From Vibrio sp. qd031 (lineage in GTDB: Bacteria; Pseudomonadota; Gammaproteobacteria; Enterobacterales; Vibrionaceae), in NCBI RefSeq assembly GCF_002100145.1, contig NZ_JXQD01000018.1, positions 1 through 64,000 on the forward strand: 64,000 bases of DNA, written 5' to 3'. The notes under the pieces are model-generated. The model was not told the origin of the DNA, did no database searches, and saw nothing but the letters and a program-made list of their open reading frames with translations. Every line of letters starts with the position of its first letter. Position 1 is the stretch's first letter. Positions 46,604 through 55,750 of the stretch are shown one piece after another. The position numbers and the translations under genes were made by a program.

Positions 46604-48019
46604 ATGCATAAGTCGCGCATCGCAACGGTGGCTCTCGCCATATGCGGTATAGCGTTATCGACATCCTCAAACGCGCAGGATGTCACCTTTACTAAGGCAT
46701 GGGAGTTACTGCAGCAACAGAACAATTCTCTTGCGGCCAGTCGTGCCAACGTAGAGCGCTATCAGCAACTGCAAAGTGCTAAGAAAAGTCTCAATCTTCC
46801 TTCAATTTCTTTGGAAGCAAACTACACGCGTCTCGACGACGATGTCACCTTAAGTGGGGAGCAGTTATTAGATAGCATTACCGGCCTACCTTCCGCTGGA
46901 TCAATACCCCCTGCTTTTCAACCTTACTTATCCGCCCTAGGCTCGTCATATTCAACCCTTGCAGAAAAAGACGTATTTACCTCATCAATACGCGCTATAT
47001 GGCCCGTATTTACCGGAGGGAAAATAAACTCCGCACAAGCAATTGCTGCGGGACAGACGGAAGAAGCAAGAGCGCAACTTGCCATGGAAACGCAAGCGCG
47101 TTATGAGGACTTAGCCAAGTACTACTTTGGCGTTGTTCTGTCTAAGCAAGTGCTCAATACCTATCAGCAAGTAGAACAAGGTTTACAGCAGCACCTTGAC
47201 TTTGCAATAAAGATGGAGAATCAAGGACAAGTTGCTAAGGTCGAGCGCCTACAAGCAGAAGCCTCATTGGCTAAAGCAACCGTCGATCGTAAAAAAGCAG
47301 AACGGGATTTGGACATCGCGGTTGCCGCATTAACACAAATACTAAACCAACCTGTTTCGGTGAATCCCGTCAGTGAGCTATTTATTAACTCTGACCCTGG
47401 CGAACTTGACGAGTACATTACCAAAACATTGCAAGACTACCCTGGGCTGAGCATTTTAGAAGCCAAACAAAAGCAGGCTCAAGGTCTGATCAAGGTTGAA
47501 AAAAGTAAATACTACCCTGACGTTTTCTTGTACGGCAATTACAGCCTGTATCATGATGATTCCCTCACCTCGCAACTCACCCCAGACTGGTTTGTCGGTG
47601 TCGGAATGTCGCTACCTCTGCTGGAAACCAGTGGACGCTCTAACCAAGTTCAAGCCGCTCACAGCACCGTTAAGCAAATCGACTACATGCGCGCGCAAGC
47701 CATGCAAGATTTGGGCGTGTTAGTGCAAAAAACTCACCTAGAAGCAGAACAAGCGATAGAAGAGGTCAAAGGTCTCGAAGCCAGTATTTCTCTTGCTACA
47801 GAGAACTTGAACCTTCGTAAAAAAGCCTTTACCCAAGGACTCTCTAGCTCATTAGATGTGGTTGACGCCGAACTGTACCTTGCTCAAATTCAAACTCAGC
47901 AACATGTGGCTCAGTACAGCTACCTTATCGCCTTAAACCGACTTCTTGCACTGAGCAATTCAATGCAGGAGTTTCGTTTCTACGAACAACGCCCATTGAC
48001 TCTCGCGACACACTCTTAG
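46604..48019 (+). CDS. TolC-family outer-membrane efflux protein
   Basis: This 471-residue protein has a signal peptide (cleavage after SSNAQ or nearby) and two outer-membrane efflux protein (OEP) repeats of long amphipathic helices; alternating LEANYTRLDDDV and FLYGNYSLYHDD segments look like the membrane strands. It would trimerise into an outer-membrane and periplasmic channel. It is the first gene of a four-gene unit with a membrane fusion protein (8 bases later) and two ABC-2 permeases, and so provides the exit duct of a three-part exporter. Confidence 0.95.
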   Translation: MHKSRIATVALAICGIALSTSSNAQDVTFTKAWELLQQQNNSLAASRANVERYQQLQSAKKSLNLPSISLEANYTRLDDDVTLSGEQLLDSITGLPSAGSIPPAFQPYLSALGSSYSTLAEKDVFTSSIRAIWPVFTGGKINSAQAIAAGQTEEARAQLAMETQARYEDLAKYYFGVVLSKQVLNTYQQVEQGLQQHLDFAIKMENQGQVAKVERLQAEASLAKATVDRKKAERDLDIAVAALTQILNQPVSVNPVSELFINSDPGELDEYITKTLQDYPGLSILEAKQKQAQGLIKVEKSKYYPDVFLYGNYSLYHDDSLTSQLTPDWFVGVGMSLPLLETSGRSNQVQAAHSTVKQIDYMRAQAMQDLGVLVQKTHLEAEQAIEEVKGLEASISLATENLNLRKKAFTQGLSSSLDVVDAELYLAQIQTQQHVAQYSYLIALNRLLALSNSMQEFRFYEQRPLTLATHS

Positions 48020-48027
48020 GATATATC

Positions 48028-49008
48028 ATGAAACGCAGCGCAATAATTACACTCGCTTTATTTATCGCAATATGTGCGATCACTCTAAAATATATTGATG
48101 CGAACAGCCAACCTGCTACGAGACTGCAAGGCCAAATCATGACCCAGCAGTACAGTATTTCTTCTAAGGTTGCAGGTCGTATTGAGTCGATTGAAGTCAG
48201 CAAAGGAGATCGAGTGAGCAAGGGTGACCTGATATTCACCATTTACAGCCCCGAAATTGAAGCAAAACTCGTTCAAGCCATTGCTGGCCAAGAAGCCGCT
48301 GGGGCAATGGCTGAAGAAGCAGAAAAAGGCGCCCGCAGTCAACAAATCTCGGCGTCTAAAGACCAATGGAAGAAGGCGCAAGCCGCCGCTGAACTGGCTG
48401 AAAAAACCTTTAAACGTGTAGATAGCCTATTTAAAGATGGTGTAGTCGCCGAGCAAAAACGCGATGAAGCATTCACCCAATGGCAAGCAGCAAAATACAG
48501 TGAAAGTGCCGCCTATCAGATGTATGCCCTTGCACTGGAAGGTGTACGTACAGAAACCAAACGTGCAGCCAACGAGAAGGCGAAAGCTGCGGCTGGAGCG
48601 GTTGCAGAAGTTCAAGCTTACGCTCAAGACACCAGCATTGAGAGCTGGTTTGACGGTGAAGTATCTCAAGTATTACTGCACAGCGGTGAACTTGCTCCAC
48701 AAGGCTTCCCTGTAGTTACTGTGGTTGATACGCAAGATTCTTGGGCGGTGTTTAATGTTCGTGAAGATCTTCTACATCACTTTGAGAAAGACCGTCTATT
48801 TACCGCCTTCGTGCCTGCACTCAACAAAGACGTGGAGTTTCGTGTCAACCACATCGCTGTAATGGGTGATTTTGCCACTTGGCGCGCAACTGACAGCTCT
48901 CAAGGTTTTGATTTACGCACCTTTGAAGTAGAAGCCCGACCAACCGACCCCACCATTGAGCTACGTATGGGGATGAGCGTTGGCTTTAAACTGGATGACA
49001 TTCACTAA
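48028..49008 (+). CDS. HlyD/EmrA-type membrane fusion protein
   Basis: This is a 326-residue periplasmic adaptor with one N-terminal membrane anchor (about 5-23). The lipoyl-like half-motifs are clear: ISSKVAGRIESIEVSKGDRV and, after a long coiled coil (about 80-195), SWFDGEVSQVLLHSGELAPQ. It bridges the inner-membrane permeases and the TolC-like channel. Its stop shares one base with the start of the next gene, so the two are translationally coupled. Confidence 0.95.
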   Translation: MKRSAIITLALFIAICAITLKYIDANSQPATRLQGQIMTQQYSISSKVAGRIESIEVSKGDRVSKGDLIFTIYSPEIEAKLVQAIAGQEAAGAMAEEAEKGARSQQISASKDQWKKAQAAAELAEKTFKRVDSLFKDGVVAEQKRDEAFTQWQAAKYSESAAYQMYALALEGVRTETKRAANEKAKAAAGAVAEVQAYAQDTSIESWFDGEVSQVLLHSGELAPQGFPVVTVVDTQDSWAVFNVREDLLHHFEKDRLFTAFVPALNKDVEFRVNHIAVMGDFATWRATDSSQGFDLRTFEVEARPTDPTIELRMGMSVGFKLDDIH

Positions 49009-50147
49009 TGACGACTCTCATACGAGAACAATGGCGTTGGTTAACCAGTGATAAGTGGCTTTTATCACTGCTCACTTGGGTTCCCGTACTCGTCATTTTT
49101 TTAGTGTGGGCAGCTCTTTCTCAAGGTATAGCGCGCAACTTGCCTGTTGGCATTGTCGACAATGACCGAAGTTCGTTGTCGATTCAGATGATCAACAATG
49201 TCGATGCTACCGATACGTTATCGGTTCAGAGTCAGTATGTTGATGTGTCCCAGGCAAAAGCAGCGCTGCAACGAGGAGACATCTATGCTTACCTCTATAT
49301 TCCAAAAGGCTTTGAGAAGCAGATCCGGCTCAATCATTCACCCCAGGTAAGTGTTTTTTACAATTCGCAAACCATGCTGGTAGGAAAAAGTATTAATACC
49401 GCTGTCAGAAAAGCAGTAGGGACATTTGATGCCACTGTGGGAGTGGGCCGAACATTAGCCAAAGGCGATACAAATACCCTGAGTGCATTGGGTCAAACTG
49501 TGTCGGTACAAACCCAATTGCGCTCGCTGTTTAACAGCAATAACAACTACTCGCAATTTTTGCTCACTGCAGTCGTACCTTCGGTGTGGCAAATAGTCAT
49601 TGTCGTTGGGACAATCCTTACCTTAGCAATGTTTCGCCGACAGCAATCCATTGCGCCATGGCTGTCGTTTTCAACTATTGGAGAACTATTGGCCCGATTG
49701 AGCCTTTATATTCCATTGTATTGGATACAAGGGATTGGCTTTAGTCTTTGGTTCTATCACGGTTTGAACTGGCCATTTTCCGGCAGCTTGTGGACCTTAG
49801 CATTAACGCAACTGGTGTTTGTGATTAGCGCTATGTGCGTCGGTATTTTGCTATTTTTGTTGACCATGAGTGAAGTTCGTTCAATGAGCATGGCAGCCGC
49901 CTTTACTGCCCCAAGTTTTGCGTTTATGGGCGTGACTTTCCCGGTCACCGATATGCCAGCACTGGCTCAATTTTGGCGTTGGATCATTCCCGCCAGTCAT
50001 TATATGGAAGCACAAATCAGTCAGTCTGCCTATGGCGCAAGTCTGTTACACAGTTTGTCACTGGTAGCACCTATGGCTATTTATCCTGCGCTGCTGCTGG
50101 TTTTTGTTGCCTTTCTTCCCTCTAAAGCTCAAGAGGAGGTGTCATGA
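49008..50147 (+). CDS. ABC-2-type transport permease, first subunit
   Basis: This 379-residue protein has the ABC-2 permease layout of YhhJ/YbhR-like proteins: one membrane segment near residue 25, a periplasmic domain of about 150 residues (VDNDRSSLSIQMINNVDATD), then five segments from about 185 to the end. The C-terminal FAFMGVTFPVTDMPALAQFW is characteristic. It would form the membrane channel with the next gene's product. No nucleotide-binding domain is fused to it or encoded nearby. It overlaps its neighbours by 1 and 4 bases. Confidence 0.93.
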   Translation: MTTLIREQWRWLTSDKWLLSLLTWVPVLVIFLVWAALSQGIARNLPVGIVDNDRSSLSIQMINNVDATDTLSVQSQYVDVSQAKAALQRGDIYAYLYIPKGFEKQIRLNHSPQVSVFYNSQTMLVGKSINTAVRKAVGTFDATVGVGRTLAKGDTNTLSALGQTVSVQTQLRSLFNSNNNYSQFLLTAVVPSVWQIVIVVGTILTLAMFRRQQSIAPWLSFSTIGELLARLSLYIPLYWIQGIGFSLWFYHGLNWPFSGSLWTLALTQLVFVISAMCVGILLFLLTMSEVRSMSMAAAFTAPSFAFMGVTFPVTDMPALAQFWRWIIPASHYMEAQISQSAYGASLLHSLSLVAPMAIYPALLLVFVAFLPSKAQEEVS

Positions 50148-51271
50148 GTTGGGCCAATCTGTGGATCCGTGAATGGCAGAGCCTTCGCCACCATTCCGTC
50201 GCGCTATTGACAATCTTCGGTGGAACACTGTTTTATTCATTTTTGTACCCATTGCCTTATCAAAATGAAGTGCCACTTGAGCAAACGATCACCGTCGTCA
50301 ATATGGACAAGTCTGCCGCCAGTTACGAGCTAGAGCGTTGGATAGACGCAACTCCGCAAGTCAAAATAACCTCGAGGGCGGGTTCTGTAGAAGAGTCTAA
50401 ACAGCAGTTTTTAGATAAGCAGGTATCGGGCATTCTGGTGATACCTGAGCACTTCTATCGCGATCTTCTATTGGGTAAATCACCCACGTTATCCTTAGCG
50501 GGTGACGGCGCCTACTTCTTGGTATATGGCACAATAGCGGAGGGCGTCTCTTTAGCCGCGGGCACGATGGCTGCAAAAGTGAAAATTGCCCGATTGATCA
50601 TCGAAGGAGAATCCAGAGTCAGTGCGACGTCACACTACAGTAGTCTATCACTCAATGTGAAACCAACGTTTAACAGCGAGATGGGCTACCTCAATTATGT
50701 CGTACCATCAATATTTTTGTTCATATTGCACCAGACGCTGTTGATTGGTATTGGAATATTGGGTGCCGGCGGCAGTAGAGTGACCAGCTTTCCCAAATTA
50801 CTGGTCCGCTACCTCAACTTCATGGGCATTTATCTATTCTTGTTTATGTACTATTTTGGGCTTAGCTTCGAGCAGCTTGGGATACACCGACAGGCAGAGT
50901 GGTGGCAAATGCTGATGATCGCGGCGCTGTTTATCAGTAGTACCAGTTTATTGGGGATGGTGATTGGCGAAATGATCCCTCACCGAGAACTTGTCACAGC
51001 TTCAGTATTGATCATTTCGATGCCATTGATCTTTAGCGCAGGTTTTATATGGCCTATTGAGTCTCTGCCAGCCCCTGTGGTTTGGTTAAGTAACCTTGTG
51101 CCGAGTACCCCGGGTATCCAAGCGTTTATGAAACTCAACCAGCAAGGCGCCCCCTTGTCAGGGATTTATCCAGAGATTGAACTATTAATTTGGCAAGCAC
51201 TAGGATGGGGAGTCATTTTGTTTGGCCTCACGCTACGAAAAAAAGCCCCACGAGACTGTACGCCCGCGTAA
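50144..51271 (+). CDS. ABC-2-type transport permease, second subunit
   Basis: This 375-residue protein has the same layout as the preceding permease: an N-terminal segment (about 17-35), a periplasmic domain (VNMDKSAASYELERWIDATP), and five or six C-terminal segments with FSAGFIWPIESLPAPVVWLS near the end. Overlapping starts make a heterodimer with its neighbour likely. It is the last gene of the unit, closed by a strong terminator 35 bases later, so the operon contains no ATPase gene. The drive must come from an ATPase encoded elsewhere, or from an unrecognised mechanism. Confidence 0.93.
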   Translation: MSWANLWIREWQSLRHHSVALLTIFGGTLFYSFLYPLPYQNEVPLEQTITVVNMDKSAASYELERWIDATPQVKITSRAGSVEESKQQFLDKQVSGILVIPEHFYRDLLLGKSPTLSLAGDGAYFLVYGTIAEGVSLAAGTMAAKVKIARLIIEGESRVSATSHYSSLSLNVKPTFNSEMGYLNYVVPSIFLFILHQTLLIGIGILGAGGSRVTSFPKLLVRYLNFMGIYLFLFMYYFGLSFEQLGIHRQAEWWQMLMIAALFISSTSLLGMVIGEMIPHRELVTASVLIISMPLIFSAGFIWPIESLPAPVVWLSNLVPSTPGIQAFMKLNQQGAPLSGIYPEIELLIWQALGWGVILFGLTLRKKAPRDCTPA

Positions 51272-51305
51272 TATAGTTTGGGGCTTGTGGCCCCCATATT
51301 TACAA

Positions 51306-51340
51306 AAAAAAACGGCCAGGATTGCTCCTGGCCGTTTTTA
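51306..51340 (+). terminator. Terminator of the export operon
   Basis: AAAAACGGCCAGG pairs with TCCTGGCCGTTTTT around ATTGC, 35 bases after the last permease gene. Confidence 0.94.
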
Positions 51341-51365
51341 TATGTGATTTACCTATAACCTTAGG

Positions 51366-51531
51366 TAATACCAACCAAAGCAATTAACTGATCATTCTTG
51401 CTCGTTAAAAACGCTGATAACGGCGTTAAAGATTTTGTAGGTAGAACAACTACCTACGGCAATCTTCGCCTTGTTCTCAGCGATTTTTCCGGCGCAATTT
51501 TCTGACCAGTTAATTACTTCGATTGGTATTA
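51366..51531. repeat. 166-bp palindromic MITE-like intergenic repeat
   Basis: The ends are inverted repeats of about 25 bases: TAATACCAACCAAAGCAATT on the left, and the same with three mismatches read from the right (TAATACCAATCGAAGTAATT). The whole element can fold into one long imperfect hairpin whose tip is GTAGGTAG-AACAA-CTACCTAC. It encodes nothing and sits between the export-operon terminator and the 3' end of a small gene. Short palindromes of this kind are widespread between vibrio genes; that statement is from general knowledge, as only one copy is in this window. Confidence 0.8.
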
Positions 51532-51535
51532 TGGC

Positions 51536-51727
51536 TTAACGCATTAAGCCAACATCTTTTTGCATGTGAGACGAAAGATCGTCAGCAAAGGCACTGTTCT
51601 TGCTGCTGTTGTCAACAAACAAGATATCCATCAAGTGCATCATCAATCCTTTGAAACTAAGTGAATAAGCTTTTTTCTCTTTAGCTGATGAAACCACGAG
51701 CGCATCAAAGTTAAATGTCTGTGCCAT
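51536..51727 (-). CDS. Small conserved-looking protein of unknown function (63 aa)
   Basis: This 63-residue soluble protein (MAQTFNFDALVVSSAKEKKA..., ending MQKDVGLMR) has no signal peptide or known motif. A good ribosome site (AGAGAGGATACT before the ATG) and clean coding composition make it a likely real gene. It is monocistronic; the palindromic repeat begins five bases after its stop codon and may serve as its transcription end. Confidence 0.65.
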   Translation of the reverse strand: MAQTFNFDALVVSSAKEKKAYSLSFKGLMMHLMDILFVDNSSKNSAFADDLSSHMQKDVGLMR

Positions 51728-52049
51728 AGTATCCTCTCTTAATTTCGAATTTGGTGTTCTGTTACGGCTAAATATAGTGCGAGATTAGCATGTTGCATAG
51801 TGACTAAAATTTCCGTTTCGGATTAGTTTATCTAATACCAAATAAGTACTGAATATTTATGCAATCCATGAGCCAGGAGTTAACTTAAGATATTGAATAG
51901 TAAGGTTTTAATGCGAAAATTAGCGGGCCCAATTTGACTAATAATGAGATTTAACAATCCCTTAACAACAAGTATGAGGGTAAATTATTCTGACCCTAAT
52001 AGTGACTAACGAGAGACAAACACTCAACTGGCCTTAATCGTTAATTAAA
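51728..52049. other. Gene-free spacer
   Basis: These 322 AT-rich bases separate two minus-strand genes: the upstream control region of the 63-residue gene and the 3' flank of the phosphatase gene. I see no convincing terminator, repeat or small gene. Confidence 0.45.
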
Positions 52050-53822
52050 TTAACGTAAAATTTGACTAAGTTGTGTTGAAATAGACTTTTTACTCTCGAG
52101 ATTTTGCAAGTAGTAAATAAAGCAATCCGCCATGCTCATATCGCTGACATAATTTTCTGACTGAGTACGTAAAATGGCATCGTACCCCTCTCGTCCCGTC
52201 ATTGTATACGCTGACGAACAGCCACAGTATACCTCGTGGTCTTTAGCCAGTTCCCAGTGCCCATCAATAAGAATCGACAAATCCACCACACGTTGTCGCT
52301 CAGCGTCATTGTCACAATCAACTAAGTTAAATCGCAAACCGTAGCAATAAGGAAAACTTCCACTTCCGGTCCCTGTTTCAGAAAGTGCATTATCTACCGC
52401 GCCTTGAAGCACCGCCCTCACATCTTTTCCTTTTAATGTGTAGCAGCCAACAGAGACAGTAAACGGCAATATTTTCCCTGCTATATCAGCCTTAGTAACG
52501 ACACCATCGTAAAGAGAGGCCCGCACCCCCCCAGCATTGTGGATCGCAAAGGATGGACGACAACCATTTAGACGAATCTGTTGATCCCGCATTGCAATAT
52601 AAAACGCTTTGGCAACCAATGGCGCGACTTGTGAACCTGTTGTCGGATCATTAAGTTCATGAGGGATCCGCTGATGCCTAAGAGGCTTTGACAAAGTGAC
52701 AAGGGATTGCTGGGCCAATGCATCCACCGCAGGTTTAAACTTTTCGTCAAGCAATTGGGTAATCGCAGTGTGCTGCGCGCATTGCACAAACTCCGATTTA
52801 GAGTTGATCAGGTTGACAAATGGCGCACTGCGCTCTTCATCTAACGCTAAGGTCTGTTTGGCATCTTTGTACAGCGTACGACCTATAAGCAGCTCATTAT
52901 AGCCACGAAAATACACCACATCGCCGTGAGCATTAAAGTCCAACTCACAATGCCCCAACGCCATCGCATGACAACCAGATTGGACAATATGTGTTCCGTT
53001 AACTTTAACGCCGTAGGGATCGACGTAAGCTCGGCCAATATCTTCAAAATCCCCCTGGAGCACATGAGAGTGCCCACCAACAATCAAGCCAATACCTGCC
53101 ACTTCGTTGGCCAAGCGTTTATCGCCATCGTACCCAAGGTGACTCAAAACGATAATATTCCGGATCCCAGCATTATGAATAGCCGCCACAGTATTGCGAG
53201 CAACTCTCACAGCATCCTCAAAGGGCGTGTCGTCATCGGGAGCCGAAATGTCTGCCATCTTATCTATACTGAGGCCAAACAGGGCTACAGGAGCCGCATG
53301 AGTTGGCTTTACCAGCCAAGACGCCCTATCTTCATTGGGAGAGTAGCTGTGTACATGTGGCTGCTTGGAGAATAAAAATGACTTGTCATTGCATTCTTGG
53401 GTAAGGTCCCAGTTTCCCGCTAACAGTGGAAACTTCATCTGCTGGCAAAAGGGTGCAAAGGCTTCATTGCCCATATCTAACTCATGATTACCCAAAGCCA
53501 TAGCGTCAGGTGCTAATGCATTTAATAACTCAACATTGGCTTGGCCTTTATAAAGCGAAAAATACAACGACCCCTGAAAGCAATCTCCGGCGTGCAGAAA
53601 CAGATAATTTCGTTGGTCTTGGTGTGATTGCTCTCGCCAGTATTGAACTCTAGTGTGAATACGTGCAAATCCGCCTACACTGGCAAACGCCTCTTTATTG
53701 CCAGTTTCGGTATGAATCTGCAGCGGCAGTGGGCTAGGCTCGAAGTGAGAGTGCGTGTCGTTGAGGTGCGCAATACGAATGCGTGTGACATCACCTGATG
53801 TCGAAATGGTCTTTTTTATCAT
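52050..53822 (-). CDS. UshA-like 5'-nucleotidase / metallophosphatase
   Basis: This 590-residue two-domain enzyme has a calcineurin-like metallophosphatase domain: IAHLNDTHSHFEP, LHAGDCFQGSLY, ALGNHELDMGNEA, GGHSHVLQG. A C-terminal 5'-nucleotidase domain follows (HNAGGVRASLYDG, LPFTVSVGCYTLKG). It would hydrolyse nucleotides or sugar nucleotides. The N-terminus (MIKKTISTSGDVTR) lacks the signal peptide normal for UshA, so export is not supported and the enzyme may be cytoplasmic. The ATG at 53822 is preferred to a TTG at 53843; neither adds a signal. Confidence 0.93.
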   Translation of the reverse strand: MIKKTISTSGDVTRIRIAHLNDTHSHFEPSPLPLQIHTETGNKEAFASVGGFARIHTRVQYWREQSHQDQRNYLFLHAGDCFQGSLYFSLYKGQANVELLNALAPDAMALGNHELDMGNEAFAPFCQQMKFPLLAGNWDLTQECNDKSFLFSKQPHVHSYSPNEDRASWLVKPTHAAPVALFGLSIDKMADISAPDDDTPFEDAVRVARNTVAAIHNAGIRNIIVLSHLGYDGDKRLANEVAGIGLIVGGHSHVLQGDFEDIGRAYVDPYGVKVNGTHIVQSGCHAMALGHCELDFNAHGDVVYFRGYNELLIGRTLYKDAKQTLALDEERSAPFVNLINSKSEFVQCAQHTAITQLLDEKFKPAVDALAQQSLVTLSKPLRHQRIPHELNDPTTGSQVAPLVAKAFYIAMRDQQIRLNGCRPSFAIHNAGGVRASLYDGVVTKADIAGKILPFTVSVGCYTLKGKDVRAVLQGAVDNALSETGTGSGSFPYCYGLRFNLVDCDNDAERQRVVDLSILIDGHWELAKDHEVYCGCSSAYTMTGREGYDAILRTQSENYVSDMSMADCFIYYLQNLESKKSISTQLSQILR

Positions 53823-53990
53823 GCATACGATACTAACGCACAACGTATGACATTCCTATGATCAGTAATGCGAACCCACATCAATAAATCGGCAACGTAA
53901 AAATGATCAATCGAGTGAATTCGTGAAGCGTTGTGTAAACAGCACAGTCGCAAACCGCTATACTAAATAAAAAGCGGTTATGGAGAAAGT

Positions 53991-55619
53991 ATGTTACTAA
54001 GTCGTATAGACATTTCCGGTTTCCGTGGCATCGGTCGGTTATCATTATCAACCGGACTATTAACAACCTTCATCGGTGAGAATACCTGGGGTAAATCCTC
54101 GCTCCTCGATGCCCTATCCATCGCATTGCCCATTGAGCAGTCTCTGCACGCTTTTACGATTGAGGACTTCCACTTAGATCGTGCCACCTCTAGGCCGCAA
54201 ACTCAGCATCTCGACATAATATTACGCCTAGAAGAAAGCTACCCCGGTGAACATCGCACTGGACGCTACCGAAAAATTAAGCCGCTTTGGCAACCATCAG
54301 ACAATGACAAGCGATGCATTTTATATCGAGTATGTGCTGATAGAGACGCCAATAAAATCACCTCCCAATTTGAATTTCTCGATGTCGAAGGCGCAGTACT
54401 GCAGTTGCATCACAGTGAAAAGTTAGCCTTGGAGCTGATGGGGCTTCATCCGGTTATCCGGCTGAGAGACGCACGCCGCTTTAAACGAGAACTCAGTACC
54501 AATGGTCATGCATCTAGAATCGAAAAACGCATTGAAAACACCTGCCGACGATTAGCAAGCCAACCCGGGCACGTCAGCAAAGGTGAGCTAAAAAGTTCAT
54601 TCAACTCAATGCGAGATCTGATTGATCACTATTTTGCGTTTACGCAAACCCATCGTAAAAGCGGGCCGCTTAAGCGTGATGGTATGTACTATTCTGAAAA
54701 CCCGATTGGCCCAAGCAGTCTTAAGCAAGTGGCCAATAACAACAATAAACAAACACGCCTGCAACTGATGGCGGTTTTAAATACCTTTCTGCAGGCTAAA
54801 GGTCCCAATGAGCTTAGACGGTGCGCTAGGCCGATACTGATCATTGAAGATCCTGAAAGTCGACTCCACCCTACTCACCTTTCAAGAGCTTGGGGCCTGT
54901 TACAGTTGCTGCCAATGCAAAAACTACTGACCACTAACAGTGCTGTGTTACTTGCGGCGGTTCCTCTTTGGTCAATAAATCGTTTAGTTCGAAAGTCAGA
55001 CAGAACCGTTGCGACCACGTTACTCAAAAAACGTCTTAGCGATGATGAGCTTCGTCGAGTAGGTTTTCATATTCGTTTCCATCGTTCAAGCGCACTGTTT
55101 GCACGCTGCTGGTTACTTGTTGAAGGTGAGACGGAAGTCTGGCTGTTTAACGAGTTGGCCAAACTGTGTGGCTACGATTTAGCTGCGGAAGGGGTGCAGA
55201 TCATAGAATTTGCTCAATCAGGGCTGAAATCGCTGATAAAAGTCGCCAAGTCGTTCGACATTGATTGGCATGTAGTGACAGACGGCGATGCCGCCGGTAA
55301 AAAATACGCAGCGACGGTATTACACCAACTTGGTGGCGAACAACCAAGGCATCGCCTCACAGAGCTTCCCGACAAAGACATCGAGCACTACATGTACAGT
55401 AATGGCTTTGAGCACTTTTTTAGGGACTTAATAAAGGTGCCCTATGACCACCCTATTCCCGCTAAAAAAGTCATCGTGCGGGTACTCAAAAAGTTTGCTA
55501 AGCCCGACTTGGCTCTAGCAATCGTAAGACGCTGTGAAGAGCAAGGGCCCGATGTCATCCCAATTTTGCTGCGATGGACATTAAAGCGTGTAATCTCGAT
55601 GGCTAATGGTAATACCTGA
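53991..55619 (+). CDS. ybjD: OLD-family ATP-dependent endonuclease (YbjD/DUF2813-like)
   Basis: This 542-residue protein has an N-terminal ABC/SMC-like ATPase domain with Walker A GENTWGKSSLLDAL and a Walker B-like LIIEDPESRLHPTHL. A C-terminal TOPRIM nuclease domain starts at LLVEGETEVWLFNELAK and has VTDGDAAGKKYA as its metal-binding DxD. This is the class 2 OLD nuclease layout, and the DUF2813 start (LLSRIDISGFRGIG) and length agree with E. coli YbjD. The family nicks or degrades DNA; some members act against phage, but for YbjD the role is not established. It stands alone with a terminator behind it. Confidence 0.9.
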   Translation: MLLSRIDISGFRGIGRLSLSTGLLTTFIGENTWGKSSLLDALSIALPIEQSLHAFTIEDFHLDRATSRPQTQHLDIILRLEESYPGEHRTGRYRKIKPLWQPSDNDKRCILYRVCADRDANKITSQFEFLDVEGAVLQLHHSEKLALELMGLHPVIRLRDARRFKRELSTNGHASRIEKRIENTCRRLASQPGHVSKGELKSSFNSMRDLIDHYFAFTQTHRKSGPLKRDGMYYSENPIGPSSLKQVANNNNKQTRLQLMAVLNTFLQAKGPNELRRCARPILIIEDPESRLHPTHLSRAWGLLQLLPMQKLLTTNSAVLLAAVPLWSINRLVRKSDRTVATTLLKKRLSDDELRRVGFHIRFHRSSALFARCWLLVEGETEVWLFNELAKLCGYDLAAEGVQIIEFAQSGLKSLIKVAKSFDIDWHVVTDGDAAGKKYAATVLHQLGGEQPRHRLTELPDKDIEHYMYSNGFEHFFRDLIKVPYDHPIPAKKVIVRVLKKFAKPDLALAIVRRCEEQGPDVIPILLRWTLKRVISMANGNT

Positions 55620-55696
55620 TCACCTTGAGGTACGCAACGTGGGGAAGGCACACTGTCAATGAATGAGCCATTATTGGTCTAAGTTATTTAAAGCGT

Positions 55697-55723
55697 AAAA
55701 AAAGCCAGGAACAACCTGGCTTT
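55697..55723. terminator. Terminator between ybjD-like and yceI genes
   Basis: AAAGCCAGG pairs with CCTGGCTTT around AACAA, with an A-run on the left side, so it best serves the minus-strand cytochrome-YceI unit. Confidence 0.85.
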
Positions 55724-55750
55724 CTATTCATCAGTCGAACGGACCAGCGA

